A stretch of DNA of 64,000 bases from CAWKEY01 sp963848675. Its GTDB lineage: Bacteria; Pseudomonadota; Gammaproteobacteria; Methylococcales; Methylomonadaceae. This document shows positions 35,141-43,710 of this stretch, piece after piece. The stretch's first letter is position 1. Each line of letters starts with the position of its first letter. Both the position numbers and the translations under genes were made by a program. The notes beneath the pieces were generated by a model, which was given only the letters and a program-made list of their open reading frames with translations, ran no database searches and was not told the origin of the DNA. The stretch lies in contig CAWKEY010000032.1 in assembly GCA_963848675.1 (NCBI GenBank), positions 1-64,000 on the forward strand, in the 5' to 3' direction.

Positions 35141-36319
35141 TCATTTTCGATTAATCATAAGCAGCAACAAGGTCAGCACGGAAAATACCGCCCCGGCATA
35201 AAAAGTGGTCTCGGCGCCGTAACTATCCCACAGCCAGCCTGCAATCAGACTGGCTAATAGCATAAACAAGCCGGTGACAAAATTGAACAGCCCAAAGGCA
35301 GTGCCTTTCAATTCCGGTGCGCTGGCATTGGCAACCATCGTTGCCAGAATGCCCTGGCTAAAACCCATGTGTAAACCCCACAAGGCGGCGCCGGCCATAA
35401 CGACCAGGGCAGAATCAGCTTGAGCCAGAATCAGATCAGCCAGGGCCAATAAGACCAGGCCGATGCCGAGCAGGAATTTCTTGGACAGGCGATCCGATAA
35501 TGCCCCGGCCGGATAGGCTGAAAAGGCATAGAAAATATTCATCACCACCATCACCAGCGGTATCCAGGTCAGCGCTAGCCCTAATTGCTGAGCGCGCAAT
35601 ATCAGAAAAGCTTCACTGAACCGGGTCAGGGTAAAGACAGCGCCGGTGAGCACCACCCACCAGTATTGACTTGAAAAGTTGCTCAGAAAAGCCAGCCGTA
35701 TGGGGGAGCGGAATTGCTCGGGCCGGCTTTTTGCATGCGGTTCTTTTATACCGGCGACGATTAAAAGCACCGTAATCGCTGCGGGCACAACGGCAAACCA
35801 CAATACCGTTTTGATGTCATTGTTATACAGATACAACAACACAATAGCCGCAAGCGGACCTAGAAATGCCCCGGCCGTATCCATCGATTGACGCAAACCA
35901 AAACAGGCACCGCGAATTTCCTGGGGGGCAACATCGGCAAGCAGCGCATCGCGCGGCGCGCCCCGTATGCCTTTGCCGATGCGGTCGAGGAAACGGGCCG
36001 TGAACACGGTTTCTACCGAACTGGCCAGCGGAAACAAGGGCTTGGTTAAAGCTGCCATGCCATAACCCAGCAGCATTAGCCACTTGCGGCGGCCGAAAAA
36101 ATCACTTAAAGCCCCGGAAAATATTTTGACAATCAGCGCCGTGGCTTCGGCAATGCCTTCAATCAGACCAACAGTCAATGCGCTCGCACCCAGCGTTGTC
36201 ACCAGAAATACCGGCAACAGACTGTGTACCAGCTCAGAAGACAGATCCATAAACAGGCTGATCGTGCCGAGCGCCCATACGGTACGGGGGATGACCGATA
36301 GTGCTTTTTTACTGAACAC
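35141..36319 (-). CDS. MFS transporter
   Basis: 392 residues, about 12 membrane segments. The motif between helices 2 and 3 reads GALSDFFGRRKWLMLLGYGM, the MFS motif A, and a second copy appears as GALSDRLSKKFLLGIGLVL after helix 8. DRIGKGIRGAPRDALLADVA is a wording seen in a bacterial MFS group without an assigned substrate. It is convergent with pncB, and I see no substrate clue from its neighbours. A hairpin repeat lies upstream at 36382-36430. Confidence 0.85.
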   Translation of the reverse strand: MFSKKALSVIPRTVWALGTISLFMDLSSELVHSLLPVFLVTTLGASALTVGLIEGIAEATALIVKIFSGALSDFFGRRKWLMLLGYGMAALTKPLFPLASSVETVFTARFLDRIGKGIRGAPRDALLADVAPQEIRGACFGLRQSMDTAGAFLGPLAAIVLLYLYNNDIKTVLWFAVVPAAITVLLIVAGIKEPHAKSRPEQFRSPIRLAFLSNFSSQYWWVVLTGAVFTLTRFSEAFLILRAQQLGLALTWIPLVMVVMNIFYAFSAYPAGALSDRLSKKFLLGIGLVLLALADLILAQADSALVVMAGAALWGLHMGFSQGILATMVANASAPELKGTAFGLFNFVTGLFMLLASLIAGWLWDSYGAETTFYAGAVFSVLTLLLLMINRK

Positions 36320-36381
36320 AAGGAGCCTTATCTAAGTTAGGGTTTGAGGACTAAGTAATGCGCACGAAATAAGTTGAACAA

Positions 36382-36430
36382 GTGTAGGTGCGAATTTATT
36401 CGCACAATGCGGATAAATCCGCACCTACAC
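36382..36430. repeat. REP-like hairpin
   Basis: GTGTAGGTGCGAATTTATTC... pairs with ...ATCCGCACCTACAC over 23 bp with a 3-nt CAA loop; the two mismatches are G-U compatible in RNA. It sits between two divergently organised membrane-protein operons and looks like an intergenic palindromic repeat of the REP type. No other copy was seen in the window. Confidence 0.7.
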
Positions 36431-36494
36431 AAAAAATTGTTTCTCAGAGTTGCGCAAGTTATTTGATACGCGTTCCAAAGCACGGGGCGCAGCA

Positions 36495-37754
36495 TCAGGT
36501 AATTTGATAAGCATAAAAAATCGAAGCAAGGAACAAAAGCACCAGCCAGGCTGCGCCGAACCTGACCGAATGGTTTCGGGCCAAGGCAACGGCATAGCCG
36601 GCTTTTAGCAGATTATTGCTGCCGCTGGCCAGGATGACAGCCGATACGATGGCGGAATTCGGTACTTGAAAACCCCCGCTAAGCAGCGACATTATAAAAG
36701 GATCAATATCAGTAAAGCCGACAACGATGGCAAGCGGATTGAGGGCATGCCCGCCAAAATGGCCGATCACATATTGGGTAATGAATGTGAACAACATGAG
36801 CAGCACGGCAAACAGAATGGCTGTTGATAATTCCAGGGGGTGTTTTACTACGACCGCATCCTGAGGTGCCGATGAATGATTTCTAAAAGTCAGTAAACCG
36901 GTTATGGCCAGAAAAGACAGCAGAATTAAGGTTATAAACGGCGCTAGCAAACTCATGCCGGCTTCCGGAGCGTACAGAAAAATGATGATCAACAGGCGGA
37001 TATACATCATGGCGGTTGCCATAATGAGTGCCGAAGACACATTGCGTTCGCTTCCAACCAGGCCATGAGCACGCCGCCCGATCACGACGGTGGCCACAGT
37101 GCTGGAATAAAGCCCGGCCAATAGACCGGTTATTAACAAGCTGCGGCTCTTGAAGAAATAACTGTGAATCAGATAACTTAGGTAAGAAAAACCCGATACG
37201 ATGATGACCGCAAGCCAGACTTTGTAGTACGTGACCGGCAGAATCGGCGCAATCGGCTCGTCGGGCAACAAGGGCAGAATAACGCCAGAAATAATCAGAA
37301 ACTTGGCCAGTGTGACTATTTCTTCGTTAGCCAATTGGTCGGAAAGGCGATGAATGAGCGGTTTTTCGCCGAGTATCAATACCAGTAAAACAATAAAAAG
37401 AACGAGAAACCAGCTGGGAAAATGGTTGACTATCGGACCAATCAGATAGACCAGCAGCGATAGCAAAAAGCTGAACAGCGAGAACATCTCTTTTTCGGAT
37501 AGCCGCCAATAATAGATCAGCAACATGCCACCCAGCAGAAGCAGCCCCGCCGCATACAATAAGCGGCTGCTGTCTATCGAATAAAGTACAAATCCAAATA
37601 AACCGATCAGCGCAAAAGTTCTTGTGCTGCCAAAATGGTATTTATATTGATTAGTGCGCTGGTAGCTACGAAATTCCAGGCCGACGACAAAAGAAAATGC
37701 CACGGTCATTACAAATTCAATCAGCAGTGCAGGGATTGCATTATGAGCTTCCAT
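36495..37754 (-). CDS. DUF4010/MgtC-type membrane protein
   Basis: 419 residues with about 12 hydrophobic segments. The N-terminal part (FSFVVGLEFRSYQRTNQYKY and STRTFALIGLFGFVLYSID) resembles the MgtC/SapB domain. The C-terminal half (GLLAGLYSSTVATVVIGRRA and NPLAIVVGFTDIDPFIMSLL) is the DUF4010 part. Such two-domain proteins are widespread and uncharacterised; a role in magnesium or envelope homeostasis is only suggested by MgtC. It stands alone. The initiation ATG at 37752-37754 is the first in frame. Confidence 0.8.
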   Translation of the reverse strand: MEAHNAIPALLIEFVMTVAFSFVVGLEFRSYQRTNQYKYHFGSTRTFALIGLFGFVLYSIDSSRLLYAAGLLLLGGMLLIYYWRLSEKEMFSLFSFLLSLLVYLIGPIVNHFPSWFLVLFIVLLVLILGEKPLIHRLSDQLANEEIVTLAKFLIISGVILPLLPDEPIAPILPVTYYKVWLAVIIVSGFSYLSYLIHSYFFKSRSLLITGLLAGLYSSTVATVVIGRRAHGLVGSERNVSSALIMATAMMYIRLLIIIFLYAPEAGMSLLAPFITLILLSFLAITGLLTFRNHSSAPQDAVVVKHPLELSTAILFAVLLMLFTFITQYVIGHFGGHALNPLAIVVGFTDIDPFIMSLLSGGFQVPNSAIVSAVILASGSNNLLKAGYAVALARNHSVRFGAAWLVLLFLASIFYAYQIT

Positions 37755-37939
37755 TAACCTTATCCCGATAAGTTTATTTTTCCAGTTAACTCGAGGACAA
37801 AAGGCAATAAAGCCTTCGATTGGTAATTAGACGAAGCGAATGTCCGGCGGTTTTCTATAGGGGAAAGTAGATAACAGCTGTGCTATCTTGGGGGGGTACT
37901 CTGTTGACGTGCAGAGTTCTGAACAGGTTTTTAACAGAA

Positions 37940-37971
37940 CGGGCCCAAAAATAAGCTTACTTTTGAGCCCG
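37940..37971 (-). terminator. hairpin downstream of the cold-shock gene
   Basis: CGGGCCCAAAAATAAG is inverted as CTTACTTTTGAGCCCG, a near-perfect 16-bp dyad beginning 13 bp after the csp stop. The stem is strong and GC-rich at its base. Downstream on the minus strand is a short T-rich run (TTCTGTTAAAAACC). It probably ends the csp transcript. Confidence 0.55.
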
Positions 37972-37984
37972 GTTTATCAGTTTG

Positions 37985-38194
37985 TTATGCTGGGGTTACA
38001 TTCTCAGCTTGCGGGCCTTTTTGACCTTGAGTTACCTGCATGGTAACTTTTTGGCCTTCTTTCAAGGTTTTGCGGCCGGTGCCGTTAATTGCACTGTGAT
38101 GTACGAAAACATCTTTGCCACCTTCCTGTTCAATAAATCCAAAACCTTTCTCATCATTGAACCACTTAACGGTACCTACAACTTGCTCTGCCAT
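37985..38194 (-). CDS. cold-shock protein (CspA family)
   Basis: 69 residues with a single cold-shock domain. GTVKWFNDEKGFGFIEQEGG contains RNP1 (KGFGFI) and KDVFVHHSAI contains RNP2. It binds single-stranded RNA and DNA and loosens mRNA structure. ATG 38194 gives the canonical MAEQVVGTVKWF start; the frame opens ten codons earlier without family character. The leader upstream is long and AT-rich, as in temperature-regulated csp genes, though I cannot identify a cold box. Confidence 0.92.
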   Translation of the reverse strand: MAEQVVGTVKWFNDEKGFGFIEQEGGKDVFVHHSAINGTGRKTLKEGQKVTMQVTQGQKGPQAENVTPA

Positions 38195-38558
38195 ACTTAC
38201 ACTCTTACTTAAAAAAATCGCCAATTGATGATTGGCGTTAAAAACCCAGCTTCACAAAAAAGCCGGCTGAAACTTTTACTAGAACAAATCTTAGCACTAA
38301 AAATACAGCGAGAGCAAAACTAAATAAAAAAATTTTGATCCGGGATGCAAGTCAATTTTATTGGCATGGGCAAGGGGATTCAAAAAAAAACCTTTTTTAA
38401 GAAAAATGTCTCTATAAAACGTAATGTTACAGTATCATTCGATCAGGAAATATGACTGTGTGGCATAGATTGCACTGCCGAATGACAGGCTTCAAAAACT
38501 GGGCAATTAATGACGTTTATGCTTTCTGTAGTTGTCGTTAGGCCAGGGTAAGAAGTCA
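38195..38558. other. non-coding leader and spacer upstream of csp
   Basis: No gene is apparent. On the minus strand a -35-like TTGACT lies at 38355-38350 without a convincing -10, and a 5-bp dyad CCAATTGATGATTGG (38221-38235) lies about 30 nt before the csp start. Runs of A (38386-38394) occur. About half of this stretch is probably csp leader. Confidence 0.4.
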
Positions 38559-38681
38559 TCAAACATAGCGATCCCCGCCGAGTTTTGAGATCACCCCGCT
38601 AAAAACACTATCCAGATGCACCAGTAATCCGGCCGGTTTGTTGACGGCAACCAGGTCATCATCCTGATAAAGAATATTCAT
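38559..38681 (-). pseudogene. truC: truncated TruC-like pseudouridine synthase start
   Basis: The ATG at 38679-38681 overlaps the stop of the GIY-YIG gene (ATGA). The first 23 residues, MNILYQDDDLVAVNKPAGLL and VHL, are the classic start of TruC/RluA-type tRNA pseudouridine synthases. After about residue 25 the similarity is lost (VFSGVISKLGGD) and the frame stops at 40 residues. The catalytic HRLD region is absent, so this is a remnant left by a deletion. Confidence 0.6.
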
Positions 38682-38950
38682 AAGCCCAACTCACTAATTT
38701 TGTTGAGATCAGATGCAATCAGGTGCCATTTTTTAACGGAATTTAAATTTTTTATTGCAAACTCACGCTTACTGGCCGAGCTGCGGTTGTGTCCGTTTTC
38801 AACATAAACCAGCCGCTCAGGCTGCCGGCCACGAAAATATTTGGCGCCTTTAAGTTCCTTATGCTGATCGAAACGCCGGCCGATATCCGTGGTGATGCCG
38901 GTATACAGCGAGCTATCGGTACAAAGAATGATGTAAACAGACCAGTTCAC
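38678..38950 (-). CDS. GIY-YIG domain protein (UPF0213)
   Basis: 90 residues of a single GIY-YIG nuclease-like domain: SVYIILCTDSSLYTGITTDI (the YII/YTG pair), GRRFDQHKELKGAKYFRGRQ with the conserved arginine, and SASKREFAIKNLNSVKKWHL. The glutamate of the family is in KREFAIK. Stand-alone members such as YhbQ have structure-specific nuclease activity in some reports. It starts 14 bp after the VIT gene and is coupled to the truncated truC start. Confidence 0.85.
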   Translation of the reverse strand: MNWSVYIILCTDSSLYTGITTDIGRRFDQHKELKGAKYFRGRQPERLVYVENGHNRSSASKREFAIKNLNSVKKWHLIASDLNKISELGL

Positions 38951-38964
38951 GTCAGTTTATGCAA

Positions 38965-39660
38965 TCACACCACAGTACCGAATACGGAACCCACCGCAGC
39001 AGTCAGTCCCATTGCCAGTGCGCCCCAGAAAGTGACGCGGAATGCACCTTTAATGAGGCCAGAGCCGCCGGCGTAAGCCGCCAAAGTTCCCAAAAATGCC
39101 AGAAACAGCAGGGAAGCTGCGGTTACGGCCAGCATTAAATCGGTGACCGTAACCAGCATGACGATCAATAAAGGTAAAACCGCACCCACGGCAAAAGTGG
39201 TGGCCGACGTTAGCGCTGCCTGAATAGGACGGGCAGTGCCTGTGTCAGAGATGCCTAGCTCGTCACGCGCATGGGCCCCCAGGGCATCGTGTTTCATGAG
39301 CTGCTCGGCAACCTGTCCGGCCAATGCGGGCTCCAGGCCGCGCTGGACATAGATGTTAGCGAGTTCTTCCCGTTCATGATGGATATTTTCCTCAAGTTCC
39401 CGGCGCTCGCGGCTTAAGTCAGCCTGTTCGGTATCGGCTTGTGAACTGACCGAGACATATTCCCCCGCCGCCATCGACATGGCGCCGGCAACCAGACCCG
39501 CGACACCGGCCAACACAATATCCTGATGCGAAGCCTGTGATGCAGCAAAGCCGACGATTAAACTCGCGGTTGAGACGATGCCGTCGTTTGCGCCTAAAAC
39601 AGCGGCGCGTAACCAGCCAATGCGATGGCTGCGGTGTGTTTCGTGGTGTTGTCTTGGCAT
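38965..39660 (-). CDS. VIT-family (CCC1-like) metal transporter
   Basis: 231 residues. The cytosolic N-terminal HRIGWLRAAVLGANDGIVST, helices LVAGAMSMAAGEYVSVSSQA, a cytoplasmic metal-binding helix pair rich in Glu (SRERRELEENIHHEREELAN) and three C-terminal helices match the VIT1/CCC1 group. These move Fe2+ or Mn2+ out of the cytosol. ATG 39660 follows AAGAAGGACGACAC and starts MPRQHHETH; an 18-codon longer frame is open. It follows the kinase by 16 bp, so expression is probably tied to the metal-related two-component system. Confidence 0.87.
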   Translation of the reverse strand: MPRQHHETHRSHRIGWLRAAVLGANDGIVSTASLIVGFAASQASHQDIVLAGVAGLVAGAMSMAAGEYVSVSSQADTEQADLSRERRELEENIHHEREELANIYVQRGLEPALAGQVAEQLMKHDALGAHARDELGISDTGTARPIQAALTSATTFAVGAVLPLLIVMLVTVTDLMLAVTAASLLFLAFLGTLAAYAGGSGLIKGAFRVTFWGALAMGLTAAVGSVFGTVV

Positions 39661-39676
39661 GTGTCGTCCTTCTTGA

Positions 39677-41011
39677 TTACAAGGGCTCAGATTTGCATAG
39701 GACAGCTTCTGCACAAAAACCGCCCAGCGTTTTGGAATGACTCAAGTGGAGATGGCCGCCGTATTGTTCAGCGATTAATTGCGCTATGGACAATCCCAGG
39801 CCATGTCCACTGACGCTTTCATCCAGCCGGACGCCCCGTCGTAATAATTGGCTAATATCCGCATCTGAAACGCCGGGGCCGTCATCTTCCACCCTCAGAC
39901 ACACTTTATGATTGATGGAGAAGCTTAGGATGACTTTGGATCTGGCCCATTTGCAGGCATTATCGAGCAGGTTGCCGGTAAGTTCCAGCATATCCTCGCG
40001 GTCTATTGATAAGGCGCCGTTGACCGGTGCCGTAAAACTGATTGACAGATTTTTATCCCGGTACATGCTTTGCAGAACTTGGATCAAGGCCGGCAGTTCC
40101 TGGGCAATGTCAAATTTTGCCAGTGACGGGCCGGAGCCTGCCATACGCGCCCGTTTAAGCACACGCGCCATCATGCTGTGCATATTGCTCGTTTGCGTTA
40201 GCATAGTTTGACAAATTTCGGCATGGGTTTGTATCGGTTCTTCCCGGGCGAGTTGTTGCAGCACCGTTAACGGCGTTTTTAAGGCGTGGGCAAGATCACC
40301 GAGTGCATTGCGCGAGCGCTGCAAGCGCTGTTCCAGCACATTCACTAACCAGTTGACTTCAGCCACCAGGGCCGATACTTCCAGCGGTACCTGTGTATCA
40401 AGCTGGGTTCTTAGGCCTTGTTCCAAGTCCCGGATTTGTTGTTGTATGCGTTTTAAAGGATGAAATCCACTATGCAAAATACTGGCCTGCACAGCGATTA
40501 ACACCAGCAATAATGCCAGGGCAATCAAGGCATAGCGCTGCTGAAATGCGTTAATGAGCGTCAGCATGGGCGACAGGTCTTCTGCTACGGCGACCGTTAT
40601 CATCCGGTTATGCCGATTATAGCCATAAGCCATGATAATCAGCTTTTGCTGTTGGGAACCGGTTTGATAAAAGCGGCGCGTTTCTCCACCCGCCAGCGCT
40701 GGAATAGGCAGCTTCTGATCGGCCAGAGAAGGTGAGCGCAGCACCTGTCCGGCGCTGATTACCTGATAATACTGTCCAGAAAACGCCTGGAGATAAATGG
40801 GCTCAATTTTGTCACCCGCCAGCCGGAGATGATTGTTGTCGTCAAAATGACTCGCTTCGGCAATGCTTGCGGCATCGTGCGCCAAATGTGAGGCCACATA
40901 TTCCTCCGCCAGATAACGGATGGAACTGCTGGTCATCCACCATAATGCAATAAACACACTGACAAGGCTGATTAACAAACCGGCGCCCAAACGCAGTTGC
41001 AGGGATTTCAT
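39677..41011 (-). CDS. PhoQ/QseC-like sensor histidine kinase
   Basis: 444 residues: one membrane helix at about 8-28 (GAGLLISLVSVFIALWWMTS), a periplasmic domain to about 160, a second helix (YALIALALLLVLIAVQASIL), HAMP, phosphoacceptor ALGDLAHALKTPLTVLQQLA, N-box ELTGNLLDNACKWARS and G-boxes VEDDGPGVSDAD and HGLGLSIAQL. The 4-nt overlap with the OmpR-type regulator marks the pair. The periplasmic part carries acidic and histidine residues (AEASHFDDNNHL), which could sense a divalent metal; this is inferred. Confidence 0.88.
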   Translation of the reverse strand: MKSLQLRLGAGLLISLVSVFIALWWMTSSSIRYLAEEYVASHLAHDAASIAEASHFDDNNHLRLAGDKIEPIYLQAFSGQYYQVISAGQVLRSPSLADQKLPIPALAGGETRRFYQTGSQQQKLIIMAYGYNRHNRMITVAVAEDLSPMLTLINAFQQRYALIALALLLVLIAVQASILHSGFHPLKRIQQQIRDLEQGLRTQLDTQVPLEVSALVAEVNWLVNVLEQRLQRSRNALGDLAHALKTPLTVLQQLAREEPIQTHAEICQTMLTQTSNMHSMMARVLKRARMAGSGPSLAKFDIAQELPALIQVLQSMYRDKNLSISFTAPVNGALSIDREDMLELTGNLLDNACKWARSKVILSFSINHKVCLRVEDDGPGVSDADISQLLRRGVRLDESVSGHGLGLSIAQLIAEQYGGHLHLSHSKTLGGFCAEAVLCKSEPL

Positions 41012-41676
41012 TCAGACTGCGCCTTAAACACATAACCCTGGCCCCGGCGCGTTTCAATACGCTGCCTGCCGAGTTTCCGGCGTAAATGATTGACATAAAC
41101 CTCGATGACATTGCTGTCCTTGTCCGAATCAAAGTCGTAGATATGCTCCGCCAAGGTGGATTTACTGACGACCTGGCCCGGGTGCAACAAAAAATAGCGT
41201 AACAACCTGAATTCAATGCCGGTTAACTCGTGCGCACTGCCAGTCTCCGTGATCACTTGCTGCCTGCTTTCATCCAACTGTAGACCGCCGACCAGTAAAT
41301 CACCGCCCGGTTGCTGATTGGCGCGATGAATTAACGCGCCGATACGGGCCAGCAGTTCTTCACTATGAAAGGGTTTGCCGAGATAATCATCTGCGCCGGC
41401 TTTAAAACCATCCACTTTTTCGTACCAGGCATCACGCGCAGTGAGCACCAGCACCGGGATAGGATTTTGTTTGCTGCGCCAGTTTTTCAAAACTTCCAGG
41501 CCATTCCGCCCCGGAAGCCCCAAATCAAGTACCGCCAAGGCATAAATACCTTCATTACCCAGAAATTCGCCTTCGATACCCTCATGGGCCACATCGACGG
41601 CGTAACCGGCTTTTTCCAGATCTTTTTTGAGGATGCGGACTAAATCATGGTCATCTTCAATCAGTAACAGGCGCAT
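41008..41676 (-). CDS. OmpR/PhoP-family response regulator
   Basis: 222 residues. The receiver has the acidic pocket MRLLLIEDDHDLVRI, the phosphoacceptor in ALAVLDLGLPGRNGLEV (Asp51) and the lysine in LGKPFHSEELLARI. The C-terminal winged helix includes GIEFRLLRYFLLHPGQVVS, SNVIEVYVNHLRRKLGRQ and RRGQGYVF. It should bind direct repeats at target promoters. It follows the P-type ATPase by 13 bp, so the ATPase and VIT genes are likely both under its operon and possibly its control. Confidence 0.9.
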   Translation of the reverse strand: MRLLLIEDDHDLVRILKKDLEKAGYAVDVAHEGIEGEFLGNEGIYALAVLDLGLPGRNGLEVLKNWRSKQNPIPVLVLTARDAWYEKVDGFKAGADDYLGKPFHSEELLARIGALIHRANQQPGGDLLVGGLQLDESRQQVITETGSAHELTGIEFRLLRYFLLHPGQVVSKSTLAEHIYDFDSDKDSNVIEVYVNHLRRKLGRQRIETRRGQGYVFKAQSE

Positions 41677-41689
41677 GATGTTCCTCGTG

Positions 41690-43636
41690 TTAAAAATCCG
41701 AAAGTGATTTCGGCGGGATTGCTGCTCTCAACGCATTTAATACCGCGAAGACATCAATCACTTCCTGAGTAACGGCTCCGGCGACGGGCGACAGATAGCC
41801 AAGGCCGGCAAAGCCCATGCCAATGACACTTAAAACCATGCCGCCTACCGCACTTTGCAAGGCAATAGCGCGCATGCGTTCGCCGATATGAAACAGCTCA
41901 TCGACTTTTAACAGCGAACTGTCCATGATCACCGCATCGGCGGATTCGCCGGTAATATCGCTATTTTGACCAAAGGCAATGCCGATGGTCGCTGCTGTTA
42001 ACGCAGGCGCGTCATTGATGCCGTCCCCCAGAAACACGGTTTTTGCCAGAGCGGTTTCTGCGCGCACCAGTTCCAGTTTTTGTTCGGGACTTTGGCTGAA
42101 GTAAACATGCTCGATGCCGACTTGTTCGGCCAGAAAACGGACTTCCGATTCACGGTCGCCGGACACCAGCATGACCCGCTCAAATAGATGGCTAGGCTGC
42201 AAGTGATTGATAAATGACGAGCTGTCAGTGCGCACTTGATCACGGAATTGCAGGGTCGCCGCATAATGTCCATCAATCAGCACAATACATTCCAGGCCTC
42301 CCGTGAGGGGTGGCAAATCTTCAACATTGGCAGGGTTTTCTTCAACAAAGTTCTTACGGCTGGTAATTTGAACCTGTTTACCCATCACCGTACCGGTAAG
42401 ACCTTTACCGGGTAATTCGGCGATATTGGTAACGCTTAATAAGGATAATCCTGCTTTTTCTGCCGCTTTAATAATCGCACCGGAGAGCGGATGCTTGGAA
42501 TAGCGTTCTAGACTGGCGATTAAAGTCAGCACCTCCTGTTCATTAGAGGCGCCGCCAGGAATGATCCCGGTCAGAGAAGGGCGGCCATAAGTCAGCGTGC
42601 CGGTTTTATCAAAAATCGCCGTCCGGCAGGTGCCTATGGTTTCCAGAATGGCCGGGTTCTTGATGATGATTTCACGCCGTGCGGCCAGTGAAATGGAGCT
42701 GATAATGGTGACGGGTATACCAATCAGCAAAGGGCAGGGCGTGGCAACCACGAGTACCGCCAGAAAACGGATCACCTCACCGCTCATCATCCAGGCCAGC
42801 ACGGCAATGGCAACGGCCAGCGGTGTGTACAGCGCGCCCAGTTGATCGCCTAGCCGTCTTATGTTCGGGCGATACTGCTCGGAAGATCGCATGACTTCCA
42901 TGATTTTGGCATAACGTGAATCAACAGACAGTTTATCCGCGCGAATGGTCAGTGCCGAATCACCATTGATCGCACCGGACATGACAAGTGAACCAGTGGT
43001 TTTCGACATCAAATACGGCTCGCCAGTCAAATAGGATTCATCCATGGTGCCGGAACCTTCCAGTACAGTGCCATCAACCGGGCAGATTTCATGAGGAAGT
43101 ACCAATAAGGCATCGCCAATGTTGACCTGTTCCGTTGTAATATCGATTAGCTTATCGCCCGATTTTCTATGAGCAACTGATGGCATGCGATTGGCAAGAG
43201 CTTCAAGAACCGAAGAGGCTTTGCGAACGGCATAGTGTTCCAGAGCTGCACCGCCGGACAGCATTAACACCACCAAACTGCCGGCCAGATATTCATCCAG
43301 CCATACCGCCGTCACTATGGATATTCCGGCCAACAGATCGGCGCCGAAATCACCGTGAAATAATTTCAAGGTGAGCTGGTAAACCAAAGGAATGCCGCCC
43401 AGTAACAGGACGGCAATAAGCGGCAGTTCGCCCACTGAAATCTGGTAAGCCCATTGACTTTCAAAGACTTTGGCAAGCGCCGATGCTAATGACGTATGTA
43501 ACGATAGCGTATAGAGTTCGTGTCCCTGATCGAATACATAGCGCAGCACCAAAAAAGCGCCGATGCCGAGCAGGCTTAACACGGCAATGATATTTTCGGA
43601 TTTCGAGCTTGATGTCGATTGCTGTGGTTTGGTCAT
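41690..43636 (-). CDS. P1B-type heavy-metal P-type ATPase
   Basis: 648 residues. Transmembrane CPx motif in VVATPCPLLIGIPVTII, phosphorylation site AIFDKTGTLTYGRP, ATP-binding KHPLSGAI and hinge FLGDGINDAPALTAA. The usual N-terminal CxxC metal-binding domain is absent; the protein begins with about 30 polar residues and then membrane helices. The CPL motif (instead of CPC) points to a transition metal other than Cu+ or to a mixed specificity, so I assign no metal. It is the first gene of the operon with the two-component system and VIT. Confidence 0.87.
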   Translation of the reverse strand: MTKPQQSTSSSKSENIIAVLSLLGIGAFLVLRYVFDQGHELYTLSLHTSLASALAKVFESQWAYQISVGELPLIAVLLLGGIPLVYQLTLKLFHGDFGADLLAGISIVTAVWLDEYLAGSLVVLMLSGGAALEHYAVRKASSVLEALANRMPSVAHRKSGDKLIDITTEQVNIGDALLVLPHEICPVDGTVLEGSGTMDESYLTGEPYLMSKTTGSLVMSGAINGDSALTIRADKLSVDSRYAKIMEVMRSSEQYRPNIRRLGDQLGALYTPLAVAIAVLAWMMSGEVIRFLAVLVVATPCPLLIGIPVTIISSISLAARREIIIKNPAILETIGTCRTAIFDKTGTLTYGRPSLTGIIPGGASNEQEVLTLIASLERYSKHPLSGAIIKAAEKAGLSLLSVTNIAELPGKGLTGTVMGKQVQITSRKNFVEENPANVEDLPPLTGGLECIVLIDGHYAATLQFRDQVRTDSSSFINHLQPSHLFERVMLVSGDRESEVRFLAEQVGIEHVYFSQSPEQKLELVRAETALAKTVFLGDGINDAPALTAATIGIAFGQNSDITGESADAVIMDSSLLKVDELFHIGERMRAIALQSAVGGMVLSVIGMGFAGLGYLSPVAGAVTQEVIDVFAVLNALRAAIPPKSLSDF

Positions 43637-43667
43637 GATAGTGTTTTTAGCTCCCTAAGTAATAAAT

Positions 43668-43686
43668 CGTAGGCGCCGCTCCTACG
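43668..43686. repeat. short palindrome upstream of the P-type ATPase
   Basis: CGTAGG (43668-43673) pairs with CCTACG (43681-43686) around CGCCGCT. It lies 32 bp upstream of the ATPase start and 25 bp after the cytochrome b gene ends, so it may act as a terminator stem, a REP-type repeat or a regulatory site. No T-tract follows. Confidence 0.35.
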
Positions 43687-43710
43687 TTTGTGCGCAAAAC
43701 GCCGGCCTTG

